Notes under the pieces: generated by a model
What the model saw: only the letters and a program-made list of their open reading frames with translations
Told to the model about the DNA's origin: nothing
Database searches by the model: none
Assembly: GCA_900319885.1 (NCBI GenBank)
Contig: ONQH01000002.1
Span: forward strand, 1 to 16,843
Length of the DNA: 16,843 nucleotides
From: Candidatus Avelusimicrobium ruminicola
GTDB lineage: Bacteria; Elusimicrobiota; Elusimicrobia; Elusimicrobiales; Elusimicrobiaceae
Reading direction: 5' to 3'
Translations under genes and position numbers: made by a program
Part shown: positions 1 to 6,972 of the stretch, one piece after another
Layout: every line of letters begins with the position of its first letter
How positions within the stretch are numbered: the stretch's first letter is position 1

Positions 1-539
1 TACAACGCCACCGCAAAAACCGCTTTAACTTCGGAAGATTTGTCGTCACTGTACAAAGGCTCCGCCATCCAAATAAACGGCTTGCCTTGTGACGTATAGT
101 AAACATCACTGATAAAACGGTTCCCCGCCAAACACGTTTGGGTGAGCGTGGAACGCACTTGCGAAAAACTCAGTGACGGGAACGAACCGTTTGAAAAAAT
201 AACTTGTTTGGAAGAATCAATAAGTGTAACGTAAAATAAACTTGGGATATGACGGTGCAAATACGCTAAATCATACTCCGAAACCAGCCCCAAAGCCCTT
301 ACGGAGGCGTGCAACTCGCCAAATTCGCTAAGCATCTGCTCCTGGTCTTTGAGGGCATCACTCACAGTATGGGCCAAGCGTTCCGCCACCATTTGTTGCT
401 TTTGCAACGTTTCATTTTTAAGCAAACGTTCGTTAATCTTCAACGTGCGGTATCCAATTACCAATACCGGCACCATGGAGATGATAAAAAGAACGATCAC
501 CGCCTTGGCAAATAGGCCTTGAAAACGTTTACTTTTCAT
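1..539 (-). CDS. N-terminal part of a membrane sensor protein (Cache-like extracellular domain), cut by the left edge
   Basis: An open frame starts with ATG at 539 and runs without a stop to base 1, giving 179 codons with the C-terminal part outside the window. Residues 10-30 form a hydrophobic helix after a basic start (MKSKRFQGLF), so the protein is anchored in the inner membrane. Residues 33-75 are a helical stretch rich in E, Q and K, and the following part alternates strands and short helices (FYVTLIDSSKQVIFSNG, then GNRFISDVYY and KPFIWMAEPLY). That order is typical of double-Cache ligand-binding domains in chemoreceptors, histidine kinases and cyclic-di-GMP enzymes. The output domain is missing, so the signalling class cannot be stated. 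A weak GAGG lies 13 bases before the ATG. It follows the hairpin that seems to end the pilus operon, so it is probably a separate transcript. The coding assignment is firm; the Cache call is moderate. Confidence 0.8.
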   Translation of the reverse strand, partial: MKSKRFQGLFAKAVIVLFIISMVPVLVIGYRTLKINERLLKNETLQKQQMVAERLAHTVSDALKDQEQMLSEFGELHASVRALGLVSEYDLAYLHRHIPSLFYVTLIDSSKQVIFSNGSFPSLSFSQVRSTLTQTCLAGNRFISDVYYTSQGKPFIWMAEPLYSDDKSSEVKAVFAVAL

Positions 540-564
540 GAATTGGGTACAACCTCACTAATCT

Positions 565-570
565 ATTGTA
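565..570 (-). promoter_or_regulatory. Possible -10 element for the truncated sensor gene
   Basis: The minus strand reads TACAAT here, one base from the -10 consensus. It would place a transcript start about 20 bases before the ATG at 539. The -35 position would fall inside the neighbouring hairpin and no -35 match is seen, so this is only a weak candidate. Confidence 0.25.
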
Positions 571-573
571 CAA

Positions 574-603
574 ACGGGGGCCAGGTACAGGCCCAGCCCC
601 CGT
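574..603 (-). terminator. GC-rich hairpin at the end of the operon
   Basis: A perfect 8-bp stem (ACGGGGGC at 574-581 against GCCCCCGT at 596-603) can be extended by two inner GC pairs after a small internal loop, leaving a six-base loop. It starts 17 bases after the stop of the thioredoxin-fold gene and precedes the next gene, exactly where a terminator would sit. On the minus strand the stem is followed only by TTTG, so the U-tract is poor. It may be a weak intrinsic terminator or an mRNA 3'-end stabiliser. Confidence 0.5.
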
Positions 604-620
604 CTAAAACCTACTAATAA

Positions 621-1565
621 CTAGCAACTGCCGGTAGGAGCGGCGGCAGCACCTCCACGCGCTTTAGAAGGATTTAAGAACGAGAACCCTTCAATTTGCG
701 AAGCGGAGCCAAAATCTAATAATACTTTTCCTTCCCACAAGAAGGTAGGAGAGGCGTTAATATTATATTCTTCGCCGTAGGCGGCCTCGGCCTTAAGCAA
801 TTCCAACCCTTCCGTATCAAATTTCTTCATGATTTTTTTAGGGTCAATGCCGGCCGCTTCCATGGCTTTGTCCCAGCGGCTGGAGCGGTAATCTTGGTTA
901 CGCACGGATAAATACTGCCACAGTTTGTTAGGATAGTATTTGGCAATCAATAATTGGCGGACATCTTCTTCCCACTCGGCAGAACCGTGCAGGCTGGAAA
1001 ATCCCTTGGCCGGATCGTAACTGACAATATAGCGCAATTTGACGATTTTATCTTTGGGAAATTCCCCGTTCTTTTTGGCTTCTATCACAGCATTTTCCGC
1101 CATGACCCCGTAAGGGCATTGGGACATAACAAAAATTTCCATCACATTGGGTTTGGCTTCGCGTTGGGTATACACGCCCATACGGGTTTGGTGTGCCAAC
1201 ACAATATAATCGGCCGTTTCTTGTACAATGCCTTGTTTAAGCGGCAGTTCCATTTTGGAACGTACTTCATCCGTTTTCTTAATGAGGTACAACGGCAAGA
1301 AACTATAATCCAAATTGGCCAGCGTTTCATCTTGCAAGGCTTGCAACTGGGTCATTTTAGTCACTACCGGTTCCATCCCTAAAAATTGGCCCAAGCCGGC
1401 TGTTAAGCGGGCGTCTTCCTGGCCCGATTTATATTCGCCGGATTCCACAATAATAAACTGAGCCTGCGCTTGTTTGTTTTTGGGGGTTGCTTTTTGTTGA
1501 GAAGTGGCAGCCCACAACGGTACGGCTACCGCCGCTACCAGCAGAATAGAAAGTGCTTTCTTCAT
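621..1565 (-). CDS. Exported thioredoxin-fold (DsbA/GILT-like) protein with a single active-site Cys and a C-terminal Cys
   Basis: The 314-residue product has a clear Sec signal peptide (residues 1-20, ending LWAA). Residues 38-130 look like a first thioredoxin-like half without cysteines. Residues 141-290 form a thioredoxin fold with the active-site string MSQCPYG (Cys150) and a cis-proline segment ASPTF near 271-275. Only one cysteine is in the active site, so a CxxC redox centre is absent. The only other cysteine is the very last residue (Cys314), at the end of a flexible tail GGAAAAPTGSC. Relatives with the CPYG string are periplasmic thiol oxidoreductases or reductases; here the direction of catalysis cannot be judged. 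An AGAGGA ribosome site, overlapping the upstream stop codon, lies 4 bases before the ATG and supports the start. It is the last gene of the pilus operon. The fold is fairly sure, the role in oxidative folding of pilus or surface proteins is inference. Confidence 0.85.
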   Translation of the reverse strand: MKKALSILLVAAVAVPLWAATSQQKATPKNKQAQAQFIIVESGEYKSGQEDARLTAGLGQFLGMEPVVTKMTQLQALQDETLANLDYSFLPLYLIKKTDEVRSKMELPLKQGIVQETADYIVLAHQTRMGVYTQREAKPNVMEIFVMSQCPYGVMAENAVIEAKKNGEFPKDKIVKLRYIVSYDPAKGFSSLHGSAEWEEDVRQLLIAKYYPNKLWQYLSVRNQDYRSSRWDKAMEAAGIDPKKIMKKFDTEGLELLKAEAAYGEEYNINASPTFLWEGKVLLDFGSASQIEGFSFLNPSKARGGAAAAPTGSC

Positions 1566-1573
1566 ACAGTCCT

Positions 1574-1843
1574 CTATTTATCTTCTAATTCCACCCGTAC
1601 CCCGCGGATCCCCAACGAGCACAAAAAGTTATATACAAACAAGAAAACAACCGTAGATACTAGAAATAAAATGGTACCTTGAATTGCGTACATCACCAAC
1701 CCCATTAAATAAGAAACGGTGAGTGTGGCTTCCGGTTTGAATACTTCCAAGCAAGCCGTCATTAACATCAGCACAAATACGGCCAGCGGAAATACTGAAA
1801 AGAACACATCTTTAATAGATATTTTTTTTATTTCTACTTTCAT
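1574..1843 (-). CDS. Small two-helix inner-membrane protein of unknown function
   Basis: The product has 89 residues. A charged N-terminus (MKVEIKKISIKD) is followed by one membrane helix at about 14-31 and a second at about 47-75, and it ends in YNFLCSLGIRGVRVELED. The layout (short KI.KIS start, two helices, then a YN......G(G)V.V.LE tail) resembles small membrane proteins of the DUF3566 type found in many bacteria, whose role is not known. This is a recognition from pattern, not from a search. A ribosome site AGGAGAG lies three bases before the ATG. It is coupled tightly to its neighbours, 18 bases after the HAMP sensor and 8 bases before the thioredoxin-fold gene, so it is co-expressed with the pilus genes. 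Its position behind a sensor suggests a membrane accessory subunit, but nothing proves it. Confidence 0.8.
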   Translation of the reverse strand: MKVEIKKISIKDVFFSVFPLAVFVLMLMTACLEVFKPEATLTVSYLMGLVMYAIQGTILFLVSTVVFLFVYNFLCSLGIRGVRVELEDK

Positions 1844-1861
1844 ATACTCTCCTAAATATAC

Positions 1862-2968
1862 TTATTTTTCAGGCTCTAATACGACTACAATACGGTTCTT
1901 GCCTGCATCATCAGGCAACTGCACGGCTTTGACAATGCATTTGACGTTTCCGTTCATCACAGAACCCCGCAATACTTTGGTGGGGTTTTCCAAGGCTTCG
2001 CCCACTACTTGGATAATTTCTTGCTGACGTCCGTCAAAAATATCCAACAAGTGGACTTTGCGTTCTTCCAACTCTTTTAATTCAAAATTGGTATAGAGTA
2101 CGTTGTTGTTTTCATCCACCACAATAGCGCGGGTTCCCTTGGGGACAGCTACGGCAAAGATGGCCTTCCACCACGTTTTTTCTTTTTCCAAGGCTAAAAT
2201 TTCACCATGTTCCAAACTCTTTACATCTTCACTTAATTTTACCAGCAGGCCGCGGGTAGCATTAGCCACGTCGCCAATTTCGTCTTTGCGTTCCGGATAA
2301 TCTAACGACAAATTATTGAGAGACACCACATCAATACTGTCTTTGAGCGAATTTAAGGGCCGAATGACTTTGAGCAGTAAAAACAGATACAGCACAAACC
2401 CGATGAGCAAAATCATAATGGCCGCCCCTACCGCATAGCGTACCATAGAAGAGCGGATCAGGTCCCGGGCGGCCGCGCGGGAAACAGTCAAATTGACTAC
2501 CCCGGCCACCGTATTACCTTTGGCTAACAGCGGCACCGCCATATCATAAATATCCCCTTTATTGGCTAAAATGGCGCGGGGCAACCCACTGCGAATAGCC
2601 TGCACGGCAGCATTGGTATCAAACCCTACCGAACTGTCATAATCCGTGTAGGACATGCCCATAAATTTGGTATTTTCATGCCAGCGGATGGAACCGTCGT
2701 AATTGAGGTACACAATGCTCTTAATGCGGGCATCATTTTGCATCATCTCTTTCATTTGGCTGGCTTCGTTGAAAGAGACCTGTTTTGGTCTGGCCGCTAA
2801 ACCTTGCACCAACTGCGGGGCCCGGTAGCGCACCATTTCCACCATTTCGTTTTGCAATTTTTTATCAAATACAAATTTGAATAGGTTGTAATAGAATAAA
2901 CCGCCGATTACGGCAGCATACACCGTAACCAATACAAACCATAAAAGCCATTTTGAAGTTAATTTCAT
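1862..2968 (-). CDS. Membrane sensor with periplasmic domain, HAMP and PAS-like domain, no output enzyme
   Basis: The 368-residue protein has a membrane helix at about 7-28, a periplasmic domain at about 33-172 (single-Cache-like, with IKSIVYLNYDGSIRWHE and DMAVPLLAKGNTVAGVVNLTV), a second helix at about 176-198 and a HAMP linker at about 199-250 (VIRPLNSLKDSID ... DEIGDVANATRGLL). The last 100 residues resemble a PAS fold (RAIVVDENNNVLYTNFELKEL) and the protein then stops. No histidine kinase, GGDEF, EAL or methyl-accepting domain follows, so it must act through a partner or directly on the pilus machine. The start is set by an AGGAG site overlapping the upstream stop. It lies between the TPR gene and a small membrane protein in the same run of genes. 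Domain order is well supported; the signal and target are unknown. A degenerate kinase fragment is excluded by the absence of H- or N-box motifs. Confidence 0.85.
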   Translation of the reverse strand: MKLTSKWLLWFVLVTVYAAVIGGLFYYNLFKFVFDKKLQNEMVEMVRYRAPQLVQGLAARPKQVSFNEASQMKEMMQNDARIKSIVYLNYDGSIRWHENTKFMGMSYTDYDSSVGFDTNAAVQAIRSGLPRAILANKGDIYDMAVPLLAKGNTVAGVVNLTVSRAAARDLIRSSMVRYAVGAAIMILLIGFVLYLFLLLKVIRPLNSLKDSIDVVSLNNLSLDYPERKDEIGDVANATRGLLVKLSEDVKSLEHGEILALEKEKTWWKAIFAVAVPKGTRAIVVDENNNVLYTNFELKELEERKVHLLDIFDGRQQEIIQVVGEALENPTKVLRGSVMNGNVKCIVKAVQLPDDAGKNRIVVVLEPEK

Positions 2969-2977
2969 GACATACTC

Positions 2978-4441
2978 CTATTTAATCATCATCAGCTCTT
3001 CCACTTTACGCAAGCCCAATTCGGCATCGGCGTTGCCCGGATCTAATTGTTTAGCCACAATCCACGCCTGGCGAGCACGTTCAAAATCGTCCTGGTTATA
3101 GGCATCTAACCCTTCAATATATTTTGCCCGAGAGGCCGCACTGGCTTCGGCAGAGACACGCGTCATACCGCTACCGCTTAACCCCGGTACCACTTCGCTC
3201 ATGCCCGGTAACCCGGTAGAGGAAGTAGTGGTGGTAGTGGTAGTCGTCGTGGTAGTAGTGGTACCCGGCAAAGCACCCGGGATAACAGAGAACGGATCAT
3301 CCACCACCGTAGTTTCTAACTCTTGTTCTTCCAGTTTTTGAGCCGCTTGTTGGGCCAGTTGTTTGGCTTTTTCGGCGGCTTCTTGAGCAGCCTGTTCCGC
3401 CTTTTGGGCATCAAGTTCTAATTGTTTGGCACGCAATTCTTGTTCACGCAGATAGCGTTCTTTGGCGTTGCGCGCTTGTTTAATCATATTATCCATGGCC
3501 GCCGCATCCGCGCCCCATTTTTTGGCATTATTCCAATACGCGATGGCTTTGTCATAGCGGTACGAACCGAAAGCCTGGCATCCGGCTGTATAATAGCCGC
3601 CGGCAATTTCGTTCTTTAATTGGGACATATATTTCTGCACCCGTGGATCGCCCGGTTGGATCTTTTTAATACGTTCAAATACTGCGTAGGCTTCCACATA
3701 CTGGCCTTTGTTATAAAGTTCCAAGGCTTGCTTCATATTTTCTTGTAATTGCTGTTGGCGCAGTTTGGTTTCCGCTTCGGAAATTTTACTTACCAAAGTA
3801 GTGTCGTCTTTGCGCATTAACAACGCATTATACCAGGCATCCACCGCAGCTTGATAGTCGCCATTTTTTTCGGCCACGTTCCCGCGGCGCGTATATTCTT
3901 TGGCAATATCGGCATCAATTTGGCGTTTCCAAGATAGTGCCTTGGAGTTCCCCGGCTGAATCGTTAAAATTTCGTTTAATTTATCATTGGCTTCCACCAG
4001 GCGCCCGCTATCGTACAAGGCCGCCGCTTCTTTGAATTTAGAGTCAATCACTTGCGATTCCGACACGGTACCATACGTGCCCATGTGATTGGCTTGCGTA
4101 GCCAAGGTTTGGGCTTGTTTGAAATTCGGGTCAATACTCAAAATGGTTTGCGCCAATTCTTGTGCGCGTTGATAATCGCCTTGTTTGTAGAGTTGGTAAG
4201 CGTTTTCATACACCATACGCAAGGTATAGTTTTGGATGCGCTGTTTTTCTAATTGCACCGTAGAGAGGTATTGCTTTTTTTCTTCCACGTCGTTTAATGT
4301 ACCCAGGGAAATTTTACCTAGGTCCAACAACATGCCTTCTTCCTTCCCATGTTGGCGCGTAGGCACTTCCCGCACGAACGTGGTCGCAAAAGTTTGCATT
4401 GCCATACTTACTAAAATCACGGTGAATAGATGTTTATTCAT
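2978..4441 (-). CDS. Secreted TPR protein with coiled coil and poly-threonine linker (TadD-like position)
   Basis: The 487-residue product starts with a signal peptide (about 1-20, MNKHLFTVILVSMAMQTFAT). Residues 75-325 hold about five tetratricopeptide-type repeats, visible as AYQLYKQGDYQRAQELAQ, AALYDSGRLVEANDKLNEIL, GNVAEKNGDYQAAVDAWYNAL, ELYNKGQYVEAYAVFERI and a final repeat GLDAYNQDDFERARQAWIVA near 443-462. Between them lies an A/E/K/Q-rich coiled coil (about 325-377) and a linker with 13 consecutive threonines (394-406). In Tad loci a TPR protein, TadD, acts as a periplasmic lipoprotein pilotin for the secretin; this one has no lipobox, so it would be soluble in the periplasm. A GAGGA site that shares bases with the TadC stop precedes the ATG by 6 bases. 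A scaffold or secretin-assembly role is likely but inferred from position. Confidence 0.85.
   Translation of the reverse strand: MNKHLFTVILVSMAMQTFATTFVREVPTRQHGKEEGMLLDLGKISLGTLNDVEEKKQYLSTVQLEKQRIQNYTLRMVYENAYQLYKQGDYQRAQELAQTILSIDPNFKQAQTLATQANHMGTYGTVSESQVIDSKFKEAAALYDSGRLVEANDKLNEILTIQPGNSKALSWKRQIDADIAKEYTRRGNVAEKNGDYQAAVDAWYNALLMRKDDTTLVSKISEAETKLRQQQLQENMKQALELYNKGQYVEAYAVFERIKKIQPGDPRVQKYMSQLKNEIAGGYYTAGCQAFGSYRYDKAIAYWNNAKKWGADAAAMDNMIKQARNAKERYLREQELRAKQLELDAQKAEQAAQEAAEKAKQLAQQAAQKLEEQELETTVVDDPFSVIPGALPGTTTTTTTTTTTTTSSTGLPGMSEVVPGLSGSGMTRVSAEASAASRAKYIEGLDAYNQDDFERARQAWIVAKQLDPGNADAELGLRKVEELMMIK
3224..3262 (-). repeat. Poly-threonine codon tract
   Basis: Thirteen consecutive Thr codons (ACT, ACC and ACG mixed) form an imperfect trinucleotide repeat in the TPR gene. 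Loss or gain of whole codons would keep the frame, so length variation would change linker length rather than switch the gene off. Confidence 0.8.
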
Positions 4442-4450
4442 AGCAGTTCC

Positions 4451-5338
4451 TCAGAATCCAAGTCCCCCGGAGAGCAGTCCGCCCAACATAGGAGACAAAA
4501 TGAGAATAAAAATCGTCGGGAAGATGAAAATAAATAACGGAAATAACATCTTCGTAGAGGCTTGGGCCGCCAACTTTTCGGCTTTGTTCAAACGGCGCGA
4601 GCGCAAATCCGCCGAGAAGTTACGTAGCAAGTCTACTAAACTGGTACCTAACTCGTCGGACTGGATAATAAGCCCTACCAAGGAGCGCACTTCCTGCACG
4701 CCGGTACGCGCCGCAAAGCGCTCCAACGCTTCCCGGCGGGAATACCCCAGTTTAATTTCCCCGATTGTTTTTTCCAACTCTTCTTCCAAAATGGTTTTTT
4801 CGCGGGCAACCTTGATAATTCTTTCAAACGCGGTTAAATAGTCCAACCCGGACTCAATAATTAACGCGGCTAAATCTACCGTGGTAGAGAAGTTGCCCAA
4901 AATTTCTTGCTGGCGTTTTTGGATGCGGCTTTTAATCAATACGTCAGGCAAAATAAAACCTACCGGCAAAAAGATAATCGGCCAAAACGCTTTGAATAAC
5001 AGCATCATCGCCGCCGGCAATATCACGGCTACTAAAATTTTGATATTCAAAATATCTACGGGTTGCGGTTTTTCGGGGCTACCCAACTGCAAGTACATGG
5101 TTTCCAGGGGTTCTTCCAGGTGGAACGTTTGTAAACAAAACAACGCAATCCGGTCAAACAATTTATTTTCCGGGTCTAGGCGCGCAAAACTGGAGGCCGA
5201 TTTATACCGGCGCACCGAAATATCCACAATATTTTCTTTTTCTTCACTGGGCGCAAATAAGCGGAAGATGCCTACAAACACCGATCCGGCACCTAGTAAT
5301 ACTAATAACTTTAACGCAAGGCTCATTAAGTTTGTCAT
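4451..5338 (-). CDS. tadC: TadC-type inner-membrane platform protein of the Tad pilus
   Basis: With the ATG at 5338 the protein has 295 residues, normal for TadC. It has an N-terminal membrane helix (about 4-24), a cytoplasmic region, two adjacent helices (about 98-128), a T2SSF/GspF cytoplasmic domain (about 140-260, with FSTTVDLAALIIESGLDYLTAF split as a typical GspF helix and the segment QSDELGTSLVDLLRNFS) and a C-terminal helix ending in a Gly/Leu-rich tail LGGLLSGGLGF. Together with TadB it forms the inner-membrane platform on which the ATPase works. A TTG codon at 5350 would add four residues and overlap tadB; the ATG two bases after the tadB TAA is the better start, with translation probably coupled. 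The GspF family call is firm, and the split between TadB and TadC follows the order seen in other Tad loci. Confidence 0.92.
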   Translation of the reverse strand: MTNLMSLALKLLVLLGAGSVFVGIFRLFAPSEEKENIVDISVRRYKSASSFARLDPENKLFDRIALFCLQTFHLEEPLETMYLQLGSPEKPQPVDILNIKILVAVILPAAMMLLFKAFWPIIFLPVGFILPDVLIKSRIQKRQQEILGNFSTTVDLAALIIESGLDYLTAFERIIKVAREKTILEEELEKTIGEIKLGYSRREALERFAARTGVQEVRSLVGLIIQSDELGTSLVDLLRNFSADLRSRRLNKAEKLAAQASTKMLFPLFIFIFPTIFILILSPMLGGLLSGGLGF

Positions 5339-5340
5339 AG

Positions 5341-6963
5341 TTATACCCAAATATTCCCCAGTTTCTTAAGGACTTGCATCCCGATGAAAATCCACACCAC
5401 ACAGAACAAGAAGATCACCATCCCGATGGGGCTGGTATAGAACGAAATCATCTGTGTAGGGTTAAATACAAACATGACCATCATCATAATAAACGGCATG
5501 ACACTTACGACGATGGACTGGATGCGCTGTTGGGCCGTCATGGCCTGCAGTTTTTCTTCCAGTTTGCTTTCCTCGCGGATGTTTTCCACCAAGCGGGCAA
5601 AGATGACCGGCAAGTTACCACCGACTTGGCGCTGAATAATAATCGCTTTGACAATATAGGCCAACATACGGCTGTCCACGCGGGAAACCATCCCGTCTAA
5701 CGCTTGTTCAAACGGAGTACCCAACCGATAGTTTTTAACTACCAATCCAAATTCGTCCGCAATAGGCGGCAGCAAATCTTTAGAGACCATTTCAAACCCT
5801 TGTACGATATCCATACCGGAACGTAACGAGTTGGATAGCAAAATCAGCGCGTCCATTAACTGTTTATTGACTTTTACCCCGCGGCTGCGTTTGAGCGTTT
5901 CCAAAATACTGGCCGGGATACGGATACTGACTACCCCGCCCAACGCCAGCAGGGCCAAAAACACAAATACCCCCATAAAACCGCCGATCATCCACCCAAA
6001 GAAGAACCCGATTATCATAAATAAAATAATGGTTCCAAACACAATATACTTTACATCTATCGTTACAAATTGGCGGTTAAAATCTTCGGCCCACGCCGCA
6101 CTCTTGGAACGGTAATCGTCCATCATGTTAGAAATGGAATCTTGCTTGTTATTGATGAGGAAATAAACAAACATCCCCGCCAACACAGCCCCAATTAAAA
6201 TTAACGTGAGGCTAAAAAGGCGGTCGGCCTTCGTAGTTTGATAGGTTTTGGGGTTGGGCGGAGCCGCCGGGATAGCAGAACCCATAAACTGGGCATATAA
6301 GTGGTTAGCAAGCACCACTACTGCCATCACAGATTGGCGGTATTTGTTATCGCGCTGGGAAACCGGACTGGAAAAGGATTCAATCGTGCTGAAAAATTCG
6401 TTATTGATTAACTCCAACGTAGAAAGCATAGAACGTGCACGCCCGTCCATACTGTCTTTCATCACATAGAGTTGGTTGGAGCGTAGCAAATCTTTATTCA
6501 AGCGGTCCAACGTAGCCATTAAGTTTAGTCTATTCCCTACATACCCGCGGGATAACTGCTCAAGCACAATCGGTTTGTTGGGGTCTAGCGATTGGGCCGC
6601 CCGGTCTAAAAACAAATACACGTTGGAAAAAGCCTGTCGCCACAAATCTACTTCGCTATAGGTTTGGTTTTCCGTTTGAACATACAATACTTTTTGGCTG
6701 TTCATACGGGGAAGTTCTTCCTTAAACCACTCCGGTTTGACAACCGGCTTTTGCGCGGCCGCACCGCACAAATCAGTGAGTGTATAACTTTCTTCCGTTG
6801 AATCTATATTAAAGAAACCTGCCAAAATACGCATTTTGTCTTGCGCGCATTGAATTTTCTTCAAATCTTCCGTATTTAACGAACGCGCGCACAACATCCC
6901 CGGCAATAACAGTATTGCCAGTATCATTACGCCTATGTTCAGCCAATTTCTTTGTTTATTCAT
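5341..6963 (-). CDS. tadB: TadB-type platform protein with an extra exported N-terminal domain
   Basis: The 540-residue product is much longer than usual TadB (about 300). The C-terminal part is TadB-like: membrane helices at about 305-349, a T2SSF cytoplasmic domain at about 355-480 (LLSNSLRSGMDIVQGFEMVS, then KNYRLGTPFEQALDGM and IQRQVGGNLPVIFARL) and two helices at about 483-500 and 511-530. In front of this lies an unusual extension: a signal-peptide or anchor helix (8-25, ending LCARS), a mostly helical region of about 220 residues with two cysteines (39 and 66), and a further membrane helix (about 250-270). The extension would therefore be in the periplasm. It could contact the secretin, CpaB or the exported pilin. 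Nine bases separate it from the ATPase gene, with a weak purine-rich ribosome site. The platform role is sure; the extension is not recognised. Confidence 0.92.
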   Translation of the reverse strand: MNKQRNWLNIGVMILAILLLPGMLCARSLNTEDLKKIQCAQDKMRILAGFFNIDSTEESYTLTDLCGAAAQKPVVKPEWFKEELPRMNSQKVLYVQTENQTYSEVDLWRQAFSNVYLFLDRAAQSLDPNKPIVLEQLSRGYVGNRLNLMATLDRLNKDLLRSNQLYVMKDSMDGRARSMLSTLELINNEFFSTIESFSSPVSQRDNKYRQSVMAVVVLANHLYAQFMGSAIPAAPPNPKTYQTTKADRLFSLTLILIGAVLAGMFVYFLINNKQDSISNMMDDYRSKSAAWAEDFNRQFVTIDVKYIVFGTIILFMIIGFFFGWMIGGFMGVFVFLALLALGGVVSIRIPASILETLKRSRGVKVNKQLMDALILLSNSLRSGMDIVQGFEMVSKDLLPPIADEFGLVVKNYRLGTPFEQALDGMVSRVDSRMLAYIVKAIIIQRQVGGNLPVIFARLVENIREESKLEEKLQAMTAQQRIQSIVVSVMPFIMMMVMFVFNPTQMISFYTSPIGMVIFLFCVVWIFIGMQVLKKLGNIWV

Positions 6964-6972
6964 ACACTTTCT

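Noticed and set aside
621..623. Selenoprotein reading through the last stop of the thioredoxin-fold gene
   Set aside because: The stop is TAG and not TGA, and the stem at 574-603 looks like a terminator; no in-frame TGA is present at the active site.
3221..3265. Slippery repeat causing phase variation
   Set aside because: The unit length is three and the codons are mixed, so slippage would not shift the frame.
5339..5350. TTG start four codons upstream for TadC
   Set aside because: It would overlap the tadB stop, while the ATG at 5338 sits two bases after that stop and gives the normal TadC start.
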